DNA of 64,000 nucleotides from Phosphoribacter sp037045055 (GTDB taxonomy: Bacteria; Actinomycetota; Actinomycetes; Actinomycetales; Dermatophilaceae). The stretch is taken from contig JBAOHJ010000003.1 in the NCBI GenBank assembly GCA_037045055.1, forward strand, positions 1,116,001 to 1,180,000. Direction: 5' to 3'. The notes beneath the pieces were generated by a model. That model searched no databases. It saw nothing but the letters and a program-made list of their open reading frames with translations, and was not told where the DNA came from. Position numbers and translations under genes: made by a program. Positions 33,441 through 42,406 of the stretch are shown here, one piece after another. Within the stretch, counting starts at the first letter, position 1. The number at the start of each line of letters is the position of its first letter.

Positions 33441-34195
33441 GTGAGCTCACTTCCGGTTGGAGGTACGCCGGGCGCCAGCACCCGACCCTTGGGGTGGTCA
33501 ACACGCTCGCCGCCCCCGAACCTTCCCGTCAACCCGGGCGAGACCGCCAGGCGTTGCACGAGGGCGAGCGCAGCGTCGACGAGCAGGGCCAGCGCGGCCA
33601 CGAGCAGGGCGCCGCCGGCCATCTGGGCGTAGTCGCGCACGGCCAGCCCGTCGATGAGGTAGCGCCCCAGGCCGCCGAGGCTGACCGACGCGGCGATGGT
33701 GGCCGTGGCCACGACCTGCAAGGACGCACTGCGCAGACCGGACAGCAGCAGCGGCAGCGCGCACGGCAGCTCGACCCGGCGCAGCACGTCGCCGCCGCGC
33801 ATGCCCATGCCGTATGCCGCGTCGCGCACCGCGGGGTCGACGGCCTCGACCCCCGCGGAGGCGCCGGACAGCAGCGGCGGGAGCGCGAGCAGGACGAGCA
33901 CGACGATGCTGGGGATGACGAAGGCCAGGTCGCTGGTGATCCGCGGCCCGACGAGCATCGCCACGGCGAACAGCAAGCCCAGGCTCGGCACCGCCCGGGC
34001 GGTGTTGCCCAGGGTGACCAGCCAGCGGCCTCGGCCGCTGTGCCCCACCCACAGGCCCAGGGGCACGGCGATGACGGTCGCCAGCACGACGCTCAGCGCG
34101 GAGTACCCCAGGTGCTCGACGAGACGCCGGGGGATGCCCCGGGTGCCCGACCAGTTGTCCGGGTCGGTGAGCCAGGCGAGGATCGAGCCGAGCAT
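33437..34195 (-). CDS. Osmoprotectant ABC transporter permease (second subunit)
   Basis: 252 residues, about six membrane helices, with the binding-protein-dependent permease EAA-like loop (VRDAAYGMGMRGGDVLRRVE, LPCALPLLLSGLR). N-terminal WLTDPDNWSG is typical of OpuCD/ProW subunits. A 45-residue Gly/Pro-rich hydrophilic tail extends the usual length. Overlaps the binding-protein gene by 4 bases and lies 6 bp after the first permease. Confidence 0.92.
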   Translation of the reverse strand: MLGSILAWLTDPDNWSGTRGIPRRLVEHLGYSALSVVLATVIAVPLGLWVGHSGRGRWLVTLGNTARAVPSLGLLFAVAMLVGPRITSDLAFVIPSIVVLVLLALPPLLSGASAGVEAVDPAVRDAAYGMGMRGGDVLRRVELPCALPLLLSGLRSASLQVVATATIAASVSLGGLGRYLIDGLAVRDYAQMAGGALLVAALALLVDAALALVQRLAVSPGLTGRFGGGERVDHPKGRVLAPGVPPTGSELT

Positions 34196-34201
34196 CGCCG
34201 C

Positions 34202-34840
34202 TCACCGCCCCGCTCGTTGCCACGGGGTCAGCGCCCAGGCACCGGCGCGGATCGCCAGGTCGAAGGCCAGCGCCAACAGCAGGCAGCCGGCGATGCCCAC
34301 GGCGATCTCCAGGGGGAAGGTCCGTTGGTAACCGTCGGTGAGGTAGTAGCCCAGTTGGGGGTAGCCGATGAGCGAGGCGACGCTGACGATGCTCACGTTG
34401 CTCACCGCAGCGACCCGCAGCCCGCTGGCGACGACCGGCACCGCCAGCGGCAGCTCGACGGCCAGGGCTCGCCCCAGGCCCCGGTAGCCCATCGCCGTGG
34501 CCGCCTGCCGGGTCGACTCCGAGACCGCCCCGAGCCCGTCGGCGACGGTGCGCACGAGCAGGGCGAGGGTGTAGATCGTCATGGCCACGTAGACGTTGAG
34601 CGGGTCGAGGATCTGGGTGCCCAGGACCAGCGGCATGAGGATGAACAGCGCCAGGCTGGGGATCGTGTAGAGCAGCCCGCTGCCGCCGATGACCAGGGGG
34701 GCCACCCGGGGGTTGCGTCGGGCCAGCCAGCCCAGCGGCAGTGCGAGCGCGAGCCCGACGAGCAGCGGGATGCCGGCCAGGAGGGCGTGCGCGACGGCAT
34801 ACCCGCCGATGTCCCCGAGATGCTCCCAGACCCAACTCAT
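34202..34840 (-). CDS. Osmoprotectant ABC transporter permease (first subunit)
   Basis: 212 residues with five or six helices. The EAA loop reads STRQAATAMGYRGLGRALAV followed by LPLAVPVVASGLR. Matches OpuCB/ProW-type permeases, which pair with the other permease to form the channel. ATG 34840 overlaps the ATPase stop by 4 bases (ATGA). Confidence 0.92.
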   Translation of the reverse strand: MSWVWEHLGDIGGYAVAHALLAGIPLLVGLALALPLGWLARRNPRVAPLVIGGSGLLYTIPSLALFILMPLVLGTQILDPLNVYVAMTIYTLALLVRTVADGLGAVSESTRQAATAMGYRGLGRALAVELPLAVPVVASGLRVAAVSNVSIVSVASLIGYPQLGYYLTDGYQRTFPLEIAVGIAGCLLLALAFDLAIRAGAWALTPWQRAGR

Positions 34841-36039
34841 GAGTCGGCGCCCGATGGATCCGCGTCAGTGGTGCTCGGGTCCGATCCGCCCGGGGGGTCC
34901 GCGTCACGTCGCGAGGCTGCTTCGCCCGGCGGGTCCGTGCCGCGCGGCGAAGCCGCGCCAGTTGGCCCACTCATCGCGGCGAGCACCTGGTCGGCGGTCA
35001 CGGTGCCCTGCAGGACCCCGTCGGCGTCGACGAGGACACCTCGACCCGACGGTGCGGACAGCGCGGCGTCGAGCACCGCTCGCAGCGAACCGTCGGCCTT
35101 CGCGACCGTGCCGCCTCGGTGCAGGGTGTCCCGGTCGATCGGGCCGAGCAGGCGGGCCGGCTCGACCCAGCCGAGCGGACGGCCGTGCTCGTCGACGACG
35201 AGCAACCACGAGTCGGTGCTGGCCGCTCGGGCGTCCTGTGCCGTGGCACCGAGCCCGATCGCGGGCTCCGCGGCCAAGGCCAACCGCGGCGTCGCCCGGA
35301 AGCCCAGGGCCCGATAGCCGCGATCGCGCCCGACGAAGTCCGCGACGAAGTCGTCCACCGGATCCTCGAGCAGCCGCTCCGGGCTGGCCACTTGCGCCAG
35401 GCGGCCGCCGACCCGCAACACCGCGACCTGGTCGCCCAGGCGGATGGCCTCGTCGATGTCGTGGGTGACGAAGAGGATGGTCTTGCCCAGCTCGCCCTGC
35501 AGCCGCAGGAACTCGTCCTGCAACTGCTCGCGCACCACCGGGTCGACCGCCGAGAACGGCTCGTCCATGAGCATGACCGGCGGGTCGGCGGCCAGGGCCC
35601 GGGCCACCCCGACGCGCTGTTGCTGGCCGCCGGAGAGCTGGCTCGGGTAGCGGTCGGCGTATGCCGCGTCCAGGCCTACCCGCTCGAGCAACTCCACGGC
35701 TCGGGCGCGGGCCTGGCGCCGATCCCAGCCCAGGAGTCTGGGCACGGTGGCGACGTTGTCGGCGACGGTGCGGTGGGGGAAGAGCCCGGCGTGCTGGATG
35801 ACGTAGCCGATGCCACGGCGCAGCTGCGCCTCGTCGAGGGTGGCGGTGTCCTGGTCGTCGAGCCAGATGGTGCCCCCGGTGGGCTCGATCATCCGGTTGA
35901 CCATGCGCAGCGTCGTCGTCTTGCCGCAGCCCGAGGGCCCGACGAGCACGGTGATCTGGCCGGTGGGCGCGACCAGGGTCAGGTCGTCGACCGCGGTCGC
36001 CGCGGCATACCGCTTGGTCACCCCCTGAAAGCGGATCAT
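34837..36039 (-). CDS. Osmoprotectant ABC transporter ATP-binding protein with CBS domains
   Basis: A 400-residue ABC ATPase of the OpuCA/ProV type. Walker A GPSGCGKTT, Q-loop YVIQHAG, signature LSGGQQQRVGVARALA, Walker B VMLMDEPFSAVD, H-loop FVTHDIDEA. Residues about 250-365 are a pair of CBS domains (SWLLVVDEHGRPLGWVE; GVLVDADGVLQGTVTADQVL), used for ionic-strength sensing in relatives. The last 35 residues are an acidic Asp/Pro/Gly/Ser tail with repeated DADPPGG-like units. ATG 36039 is where conservation starts (MIRFQGVTKRY). First gene of the operon. Confidence 0.95.
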   Translation of the reverse strand: MIRFQGVTKRYAAATAVDDLTLVAPTGQITVLVGPSGCGKTTTLRMVNRMIEPTGGTIWLDDQDTATLDEAQLRRGIGYVIQHAGLFPHRTVADNVATVPRLLGWDRRQARARAVELLERVGLDAAYADRYPSQLSGGQQQRVGVARALAADPPVMLMDEPFSAVDPVVREQLQDEFLRLQGELGKTILFVTHDIDEAIRLGDQVAVLRVGGRLAQVASPERLLEDPVDDFVADFVGRDRGYRALGFRATPRLALAAEPAIGLGATAQDARAASTDSWLLVVDEHGRPLGWVEPARLLGPIDRDTLHRGGTVAKADGSLRAVLDAALSAPSGRGVLVDADGVLQGTVTADQVLAAMSGPTGAASPRGTDPPGEAASRRDADPPGGSDPSTTDADPSGADS

Positions 36040-36091
36040 GGCGGCAAACCTAGCGGAGGTCCCCGACAACGGCCCGGTGGCGGGCCGGGAG

Positions 36092-36457
36092 CTACGCGCG
36101 TCGGCGCAAGCGAACCATCGGGCTGTCCTGCGCGGTGAACTGTCGAGACATCGGCACGGCCGCGCGGTATGCCGCGAGGGCGGCATCGCGGTCCGCTCCG
36201 GTGAGCACCTCGCCGGTCACGGCGTGCAGCCGTCCGCCGGCGTCGAGGCGGGCCGGCAGGGGCCGGACGAAGGCCCGCCACCAGGTCTTCTTCCGATGCT
36301 GGCCGACCGCGACGAGCCAGCCGTCGCCGGACGGGAGGGCCCAGATCGGCAGCTCAACCTGACGGCCGGATCGCGGCGCGGTATAGTGCAGGATCGCGGT
36401 ATGCCGCCCGGTGAGGCGCCGCAACGGCGACCGGGCGAGCAGATCCATGAGGGACAC
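36092..36457 (-). CDS. Nitroreductase/deazaflavin-type split-barrel protein (DUF385-like)
   Basis: A 121-residue protein with the split-barrel pattern of the F420-dependent nitroreductase-like (Ddn) family: LRRLTGRHTAILHYTAPRSG, then VELPIWALPSGDGWLVAVG, WWRAFVRPLP, VTGEVLTGADRD. It is shorter than typical Ddn proteins, and whether F420 is bound is unknown. GTG 36457 is supported by AGGAG 5 bases upstream. Next to dcd but with no obvious functional tie. Confidence 0.65.
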   Translation of the reverse strand: MSLMDLLARSPLRRLTGRHTAILHYTAPRSGRQVELPIWALPSGDGWLVAVGQHRKKTWWRAFVRPLPARLDAGGRLHAVTGEVLTGADRDAALAAYRAAVPMSRQFTAQDSPMVRLRRRA

Positions 36458-36464
36458 GACGCTC

Positions 36465-37070
36465 CTACAGCCCGGTCCGATGGAAGTTCTGCCAGGAGCG
36501 GCTCGCCGTCGGGCCCCGCTGACCTTGGTAGTGCGAGCCGGATACGCCTGTGCCGTAGGGGTTTTCGGCGGGTGAGCTGAGACGGAAGAAGCACAGCTGG
36601 CCGATCTTCATGCCGGGGTAGAGGACGATCGGCAGGGTCGCGACGTTGGACAGCTCCAAGGTGACGTGGCCGCTGAAGCCGGGGTCGACGAAGCCCGCAG
36701 TGGCGTGAGTGAGCAGGCCGAGGCGACCCAGGCTGGACTTACCCTCGACCCGGGCGGCCAGGTCGTCGGGCAGGCCGACGGTCTCCAGGGTGGAGCCGAG
36801 GACGAACTCGCCGGGATGCAGGACGAAGCTGTCCGTCGCGGCCTCGGCTGGCCCGGCGTCGTCCCGACTGCCGACCTCCACCAGCCGGGTGAGGTCGGGT
36901 TGCTCGGCCGCCGGGTCGATGAACGGGTAGCGGTGGTTGTCGAAGAGCCGGAAGTACCGGTCGAGGCGCACGTCGACGCTGGAGGGCTGGACCATGGCCG
37001 GGTCCCAGGGGTCCAGGCGGATGCGGCCGGTGGCGACCTCGGCGCGGATGTCCCGGTCGGAGAGCAGCAC
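36465..37070 (-). CDS. dcd: dCTP deaminase (possibly bifunctional, dUMP-forming)
   Basis: 201 residues. Conserved blocks: MLLSDRDIRAEV at the start, QPSSVDVRLDRYFRLF, the substrate motif VEGKSSLGRLGL with catalytic Glu in the FVLHPGEFVLGSTLETV/VEGKSS region, HATAGFVDPGFSGHVTLEL, and GSHYQGQRGPTASRSW at the C-terminus. Supplies dUMP for thymidylate synthesis. Actinobacterial Dcd proteins often both deaminate and hydrolyse dCTP. GTG 37070 is the start fitting the conserved LLSDRDI; upstream in-frame sequence is not protein-like. Confidence 0.95.
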   Translation of the reverse strand: MLLSDRDIRAEVATGRIRLDPWDPAMVQPSSVDVRLDRYFRLFDNHRYPFIDPAAEQPDLTRLVEVGSRDDAGPAEAATDSFVLHPGEFVLGSTLETVGLPDDLAARVEGKSSLGRLGLLTHATAGFVDPGFSGHVTLELSNVATLPIVLYPGMKIGQLCFFRLSSPAENPYGTGVSGSHYQGQRGPTASRSWQNFHRTGL

Positions 37071-37227
37071 GGGGCCACCGTACCGGGAGCCGGACGGCGC
37101 GGCGGGCCGCGGTGGTCCCGCGGGGTCGCGGTGACCTGTGGACATGGACGGGCGGGTCGTGTGCCGGGGCGGCATACTCGATACAAGGTCGCGCCCGGGC
37201 GGCGCCGTTTCGAACAGGGGAACACGG

Positions 37228-37878
37228 GTGGAGCGAGTGCCAACAGCGACGCCCCAGGTCGGGCGACGGCAGACCCGGCGGGCACGGCCGCCGCTGACAG
37301 TCCTCGCCCTCGCAGTAGTGGCCGGGCTGACCGCAGGATGCACGCCCACCCCGGCACCGACCCCGACCGGGTCCACAGCCGCAACGTCTACCCCCGTGAC
37401 CAACACGAGCTCACCGACATCGACCGCCCCGACCGAGAACGGCACACCCCCGACCGACCCCGGCGTCCCAGCAGCGGCCCGCGAGGATTCCCTGGAAGGC
37501 GCCCAGGCGTTCGTGACGTACTTCATTCAGCGTGCAAACGAGAGTAGGACACTTCCGGACCCTTCACTCCTCGCACCCTTGTGCATGGCCACCAGCAAAA
37601 CATGTGCAGCGCTGACCGAGCGGGCGCGAGAGTTAGAGACCGCGCGCCGTCGCTACGTCGGCACGCCTTATCAGACGTCGCCCGTGATCGGTGTCTCGTG
37701 GTCCCCCGGAGCCGCGATCATCAGAGCCACCGGTGGTCAACCGGACGGACGCGTCGTGGACGATCGCGGAGCCACTGTACAAACGCTGCCACCCTCGCAA
37801 GTCGCCCTGGTGTTCGAACTCGTCCGGAACTCCCAATGGCGGGTGCTTGAGATCAAGACGGAAGCGCCACCAACGTGA
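37228..37878 (+). CDS. DUF6318-family lipoprotein
   Basis: A 216-residue secreted lipoprotein. After a basic n-region (RRQTRRARPPL) comes a hydrophobic helix and lipobox LTAGC at about residue 35, then a Thr/Pro/Ser-rich linker of 40 residues (likely cell-wall spanning). The domain from PGVPAAAREDSLEGAQAFVT onwards matches DUF6318: a Cys pair (CMATSKTC), ARELETARRRYVG, and VALVFELVRNSQWRV. Function unknown. GTG 37228 has AGGGG 8 bases upstream. Coupled by GTGA overlap to the PKD-domain gene. The pair lies in a 1.9-kb stretch without the window's common octamer. Confidence 0.8.
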   Translation: MERVPTATPQVGRRQTRRARPPLTVLALAVVAGLTAGCTPTPAPTPTGSTAATSTPVTNTSSPTSTAPTENGTPPTDPGVPAAAREDSLEGAQAFVTYFIQRANESRTLPDPSLLAPLCMATSKTCAALTERARELETARRRYVGTPYQTSPVIGVSWSPGAAIIRATGGQPDGRVVDDRGATVQTLPPSQVALVFELVRNSQWRVLEIKTEAPPT

Positions 37879-38789
37879 GCACTCGGGCAAGAGGAACCTT
37901 GATCCTGGTGCTCGGCGTCCTCATGCTCCTGGGTGCTCCGGCGACCTTCGGTTCCACCGTCGTCGCGGCCTGCGACACGGTGGTCAACTGCTCAGTCGGA
38001 GCGGGAGGCGTGATGGAGTGGGCCAGAGCGGCTGCTCCGGCACCGTTCCCAGCGTCGGCAACGGTGGCGGTGGGTGGTGTGGGGCGGTTGTTGACGTACG
38101 AGTACGACACGTCGTTGGCGTGTGTGGATGCGGTCCGGGGGACCGATCGAGGAAACGTCGGCTGCACCGAGGCGACCTCCGCGTGCACCGACCCAACCGC
38201 ACCCGGGCCGTTGCGGCGGGTCTGGCGCCAAGACCGAGCCGCGGACGGGCAGATCGTGCAACCGTGGCGAGTCATCGTGGTCACCTGCGCGGCCGGGGCC
38301 CTGCCCCAGGCACGCCCAGCGGTCACTCTGGCCATGGTCCGCGAGGCGTTCCACCGCACTCCGTGGGCGACCCTGACGACCACCATCCAACCCGTCGGTG
38401 GGATCACCCTGGTCAACCTGGACACCTACTACGCCGCGTCGTGGGGTGAGTCCGGGTACGGCCCGGGGGAGGTCGATGCTCTGGACCCGGCCAGCATGCT
38501 CGGCTACCAGGTCGACATCCGCCCCCGGCTGGTCGGCTACAGATACGCCTTCGGAGACGGCAGCGAGTTCGGCCCGACCCCCAACCCGGGCGGGCCATGG
38601 CCCACCGGCACGATCCGTCACCAATACACCACGACCGGCGCCAAGACCGTCGCTGTCACCGCGACCGTGGGCGCGGACTTCCGGATCGACGGCGGGACGT
38701 GGGCTCCGATCCCCGACACCGTCACCCTCACCGCCGCCTCCACGACCCTCACCGTCAAACAAGCCCCGGCTGTCCTCATCAACCCCTGA
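37875..38789 (+). CDS. Secreted PKD-domain protein, partner of the DUF6318 lipoprotein
   Basis: 304 residues. An N-terminal signal peptide (LILVLGVLMLLGAPATFGST) is followed by a Cys-containing domain. Near residues 220-270 is one PKD immunoglobulin-like fold with the core RYAFGDGSEFGP, IRHQYTTTGAKTVAVTATV. PKD domains bind or space surface proteins. DUF6318 and PKD proteins are frequent neighbours in actinobacteria, but the joint role is not known. GTG 37875 overlaps the lipoprotein stop. A tandem repeat starts at its own stop codon. Confidence 0.82.
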   Translation: MSTRARGTLILVLGVLMLLGAPATFGSTVVAACDTVVNCSVGAGGVMEWARAAAPAPFPASATVAVGGVGRLLTYEYDTSLACVDAVRGTDRGNVGCTEATSACTDPTAPGPLRRVWRQDRAADGQIVQPWRVIVVTCAAGALPQARPAVTLAMVREAFHRTPWATLTTTIQPVGGITLVNLDTYYAASWGESGYGPGEVDALDPASMLGYQVDIRPRLVGYRYAFGDGSEFGPTPNPGGPWPTGTIRHQYTTTGAKTVAVTATVGADFRIDGGTWAPIPDTVTLTAASTTLTVKQAPAVLINP

Positions 38790-38845
38790 CCGCGGAGCGG
38801 GGCAGCAGGTCGCGGAGCGGGCAGCAGACCGCGGAGCCGGCAGCG
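38789..38845. repeat. Three ~19-bp tandem repeats starting at the PKD gene stop
   Basis: Units ACCGCGGAGCGGGGCAGCAG, GTCGCGGAGCGGGCAGCAG and ACCGCGGAGCCGGCAGCG follow directly on the TGA at 38787-38789. They lie between convergent genes and may form G+C-rich structure. Confidence 0.8.
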
Positions 38846-38921
38846 GCAGCGGGCATCGGTTCGTTGCGCACGACGCCCGCGCCGCCCTGCGGCTCGCGCA
38901 AGCCCCGACCCACCCGAACGG

Positions 38922-40682
38922 TTACTCGATCAACGAGTACACCAACACCGTGTACGGCGCGATGGACAGGCTCACGTGAGCGTCCAGCCCGTCGGCCTCT
39001 TCGGACCACGCGTCGAGGTCGTACGCCTCGCCGCCGCCGAAGTCGGGGCTGTAGTCCTGCGCGTCGGAGTTCAGCCGCAGCCCCCATCGCCCGGCGTGCG
39101 GCATACCGATGCGGTAGTGCTCGTAGGCCTGTGCCGAGAGGTTGACCACGACGACCGTGTCGTCGCCGGGCCCGCCCTCGGCCCAGCGGTGGAACGCCAG
39201 GACATTGGTCTGCTCGTCGGCGTGGAACACGTTGACCGACTGCCCGGTCAGCCCCTTGGTGGTGCCGTCGAGGTTGCGACGCAGCCGGATGAGATCGCGA
39301 TACAGCCGCACCACGCCGCGGAACTCCGAGCGCAGGTCCCAATCCAAGGGGACGTCGTCGCGGAACCACTCGCCCTGCAGGAACTCCTGCCCCTGGAACA
39401 GCATCGGTATGCCGGGGGCGGTCAACGCGAGCGCGGCCCCGACCGTGGACCGCTTCTGGGCGTACCACCCGGTCGAGTCCTGCTCGTCGATCTCGTGGGG
39501 CACCCGGGCGCGACCGTTGGCCACCTCGTCGTGCGACTCGGTGTAGATCACCCGATGGAAGGCGTCCCCGTTGTAGACGGTGGCCACCGCCTTGGCGACC
39601 CCGGCGAGCGAGCGCCACGCGTCGTCGGCGACGATCACGGCCTCGCGGACCGGGTGGACGAACGCGCCGTCCCACTGGGTGTGGAACGCCGCGCCGCCGT
39701 CGTCGACCTGGGTGACCGACGGATCCTGGTGCATGTCCTCGGCGATGGTGATCCGGCCCGGGTACTGCTCGCGCACGGACATGTTGATCCACCGCATGAG
39801 GTCCCACCCCTCGGGCAGGTCCTTGCCGGTGGCGTCGACGCTGCGGATGTAGGGCGTCATGTCGTAGCGCAGCCCGTCGACGTGGTAGTCGTACAGCCAC
39901 ATCATCGCGTTGTCGTGGATGAACCGGCGGACCTCCTCCCGCCCGTAGTCCGGGCGGGTGTCGCCCCACGGGGTATTGGCCCGACCGTCGTTGTAGAAGT
40001 AGATGCCGCCGAGGTCGTTCTCGCTCCACCCGTCGAACTTCCACAGGTCCAGGTCGCTGGGCCCGAAGTGGTTATAGACGACGTCGAGGATCACCGCGAG
40101 CCCCTTGGCGTGGGCCTCTCGGACGAACGTCTTGAAGGCGTCGGGCCCGCCGTAGGCCGACTCGACGGCGAAGACGTGCGACGGGTTGTACCCCCAGGAG
40201 TAGTCCCCGGCGAACTCGGCCAGCGGCATGACCTGGACGGCGTTGACGCCGAGCTTGACGAGATGGTCGAACTTCTCCATGGCCAGCTCCAACGTGCCGA
40301 CCTCGTCGTCGCTGCGGGTGTAGAAGGACCCGACGTGCAGCTCGTAGATGACCAGCTCGTGGTGCCCGGGGATCTGGTAGTCGTCGCCACCCCAGTCGAA
40401 GGCGCCGTGGTCGTAGACCACTCCGTTGCCCACCGAGTTGGTCACCTGACGGGCGTAGGGGTCGATGCGCTGCAGCACCTGGTCGCCGTTGCGCAGCAGG
40501 TACTTGTACTCGTGGCCCACCCGCGCGGCGGGCACCTCGGCATACCAGTTGCCGTTGCCCTCGGAATGCAGGGGGTCGGCGTCGTCGGCCCAGTCGTTGA
40601 AGTCGCCGACGACCGACACCGACTCGGCGTGCGGCGCCCACACCCGGAAGGCCACCCCGTCCTCGAAGGGCAGGGCGCCCAT
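38922..40682 (-). CDS. GH13 glucan branching enzyme/maltooligosyl trehalose-type alpha-amylase family protein
   Basis: 586 residues. An N-terminal CBM48-like module (VAFRVWAPHAESVSVVGDFN) is followed by a (beta/alpha)8 GH13 barrel: LGVNAVQVMPLAEFAGDYSW, VVYNHFGPSD, the nucleophile region YHVDGLRYDMT, the acid/base RITIAEDMH, and the third Asp in ESHDEVAN. A C-terminal beta domain ends in YTVLVYSLIE. The length and AEFAGDYSWGYNPSH suit a short branching-enzyme-like protein acting on alpha-1,4-glucans. The start is ATG 40682, 8 bp after the catalase stop. GTG 40694, overlapping that stop as GTGA, is equally thinkable. Co-transcribed with the catalase. Confidence 0.88.
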   Translation of the reverse strand: MGALPFEDGVAFRVWAPHAESVSVVGDFNDWADDADPLHSEGNGNWYAEVPAARVGHEYKYLLRNGDQVLQRIDPYARQVTNSVGNGVVYDHGAFDWGGDDYQIPGHHELVIYELHVGSFYTRSDDEVGTLELAMEKFDHLVKLGVNAVQVMPLAEFAGDYSWGYNPSHVFAVESAYGGPDAFKTFVREAHAKGLAVILDVVYNHFGPSDLDLWKFDGWSENDLGGIYFYNDGRANTPWGDTRPDYGREEVRRFIHDNAMMWLYDYHVDGLRYDMTPYIRSVDATGKDLPEGWDLMRWINMSVREQYPGRITIAEDMHQDPSVTQVDDGGAAFHTQWDGAFVHPVREAVIVADDAWRSLAGVAKAVATVYNGDAFHRVIYTESHDEVANGRARVPHEIDEQDSTGWYAQKRSTVGAALALTAPGIPMLFQGQEFLQGEWFRDDVPLDWDLRSEFRGVVRLYRDLIRLRRNLDGTTKGLTGQSVNVFHADEQTNVLAFHRWAEGGPGDDTVVVVNLSAQAYEHYRIGMPHAGRWGLRLNSDAQDYSPDFGGGEAYDLDAWSEEADGLDAHVSLSIAPYTVLVYSLIE

Positions 40683-40690
40683 GCCGGCGA

Positions 40691-42247
40691 TCACCGGGCG
40701 GCCTGGGTGCGGGACTCGCGGATCACCGTGGCGTCGGCGACGGCCTTGGCCTCGTCCTTCTCGGCGCCGGGGTTGGGCGCCCCCGCGTCCGCGCGGGCCT
40801 TGGCCTCGATGCGCGTGCCGATGGCCTCGTCGACGTTGCGCCAGTAGTCGAACGCCCGCTGCAGGACGTCGGCGCGGACCCCCGACAGGGCGCCGGCGAC
40901 GGTGTCGACGAACCGGTCACGCGAGGCGTCGTCGAACACCTCCCGCACGAGTATGCCGGCCTGCGTCCAGTCGTCGTCGTCGGCGTGCAGCACGTACGCC
41001 TGGCGGACCATCTCGCCGTCGGCCTCCCAGCCCTCGGCGACCGGCCCCTCCTGGTCGGCCCAGGACCGGCCCATCGAGTTCGGGGCGTAAACGGGGGCGG
41101 CCCCGGTGTGGTGGTAGAGCATGTGCCCGTCCGCGACCCAGTAGTTGCCGTGCCCGGCGATGGGCTGGTTCACCGGCAGCTGGTGGAAGTTGGTGCCGAT
41201 GCGGGCCCGGTGCGCATCGGCATACGCGAACACCCGCGCGAGGAGCATCTTGTCCGGAGAGAAGCCGATCCCCGGCACGACGTTGCTCGGGGCGAACCCG
41301 GCCTGCTCGATCTGGGCGAAGAAGTTGGTCGGGTTCTCGTTGAGGGTCAGCCGGCCCACCTCGTGCAGGGGGTAGTCCGAGTGCGGCCAGATCTTCGTCA
41401 GGTCGAACGGGTTGTACCGGTAGTCGGGGGCGTCTGCGTAGGGCATGAGCTGCACGGACAGCACCCACGAGGGGTGCTCGCCGCGCGCGATGGCCTCCAC
41501 GAGGTCCCGGCGGTGGAAGTCGGCGTCGGCTCCGGCGATCCGCTCGGCCTCGGCCCCGGTGAGCGCCTCGACGCCTTGCTGGCTGTGGAAGTGGTACTTC
41601 ACCCAGTGCTTCTCGCCCGCGGCGTTGACCCACAGGTAGGTGTGCGAGCCGTAGCCGTTCATGTGTCGCCACGACCGCGGCAGACCCCGGTCGCCCATGA
41701 GGTAGGTGACCTGGTGGGCCGACTCCGGCGACAAGGTCCAGAAGTCCCACTGCATCGTGGCATCGCGAAGGCCGCTGTCCGGCAGCCGCTTCTGGCTGCG
41801 GATGAAGTGCGGGAACTTCATCGGGTCGCGCAGGAAGAAGACCGGCGTGTTGTTGCCGACCAGGTCGTAGTTGCCCTCGGTCGAGTAGAACCGCAGGGCG
41901 AAACCCCGCACGTCCCGCCAGGTGTCCGGCGACCCCAGCTCCCCCGCGACCGTGGAGAACCGCAGCAGGGTGCGGGTGCTCGCGCGGGGCTGGAACACCG
42001 CCGCCTTCGTGTATGCCGTGACGTCGCCGGTGACGGTGAACTCCCCGAAGGCCCCGCCGCCCTTGGCGTGCGGGCGACGCTCCGGGACGTTCTCCCGGTT
42101 GAAGTGGGCCAAGGTGTCGACGAGATGGACGTCGTGCAGCAGCAGCGGGCCGTTCGGGCCCAGGCTCAGGCTGTTGCGGTCGCTCTCGGCCGCAGCCCCT
42201 CCCGCGGTGCTCGACCCTCCGGGCGAGGGCGTCGGTGTCGTCGTCAT
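40691..42247 (-). CDS. katA: Heme catalase (monofunctional, small-subunit type)
   Basis: 518 residues. Decomposes hydrogen peroxide. Active-site His/Ser region: PERRPHAKGGGAFGEF (distal His) and VRGFALRFYSTEGN; distal Asn in GNNTPVFFLRDP; proximal heme Tyr region RVFAYADAHRARIGTNFHQL. No C-terminal flavodoxin-like extension, so it belongs to the small-subunit group. AAGGAGAG lies 5 bases before ATG 42247. A GH13 enzyme gene follows, an unusual pairing. Confidence 0.97.
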   Translation of the reverse strand: MTTTPTPSPGGSSTAGGAAAESDRNSLSLGPNGPLLLHDVHLVDTLAHFNRENVPERRPHAKGGGAFGEFTVTGDVTAYTKAAVFQPRASTRTLLRFSTVAGELGSPDTWRDVRGFALRFYSTEGNYDLVGNNTPVFFLRDPMKFPHFIRSQKRLPDSGLRDATMQWDFWTLSPESAHQVTYLMGDRGLPRSWRHMNGYGSHTYLWVNAAGEKHWVKYHFHSQQGVEALTGAEAERIAGADADFHRRDLVEAIARGEHPSWVLSVQLMPYADAPDYRYNPFDLTKIWPHSDYPLHEVGRLTLNENPTNFFAQIEQAGFAPSNVVPGIGFSPDKMLLARVFAYADAHRARIGTNFHQLPVNQPIAGHGNYWVADGHMLYHHTGAAPVYAPNSMGRSWADQEGPVAEGWEADGEMVRQAYVLHADDDDWTQAGILVREVFDDASRDRFVDTVAGALSGVRADVLQRAFDYWRNVDEAIGTRIEAKARADAGAPNPGAEKDEAKAVADATVIRESRTQAAR

Positions 42248-42406
42248 GGGTCTCTCCTTGTCCTCGGCCGTCGCGTCGTCCTCGGCGGTCTCGTGTTGTC
42301 TATACCCGCGGGACGGGGATTCGCACCTGGGCGAGCGAGCGGCATACCAGCGCGAGGTTAGTGGTCTCGGTCACCCGGGATGCCACATCCTCGCACGCGG
42401 CTCGGG

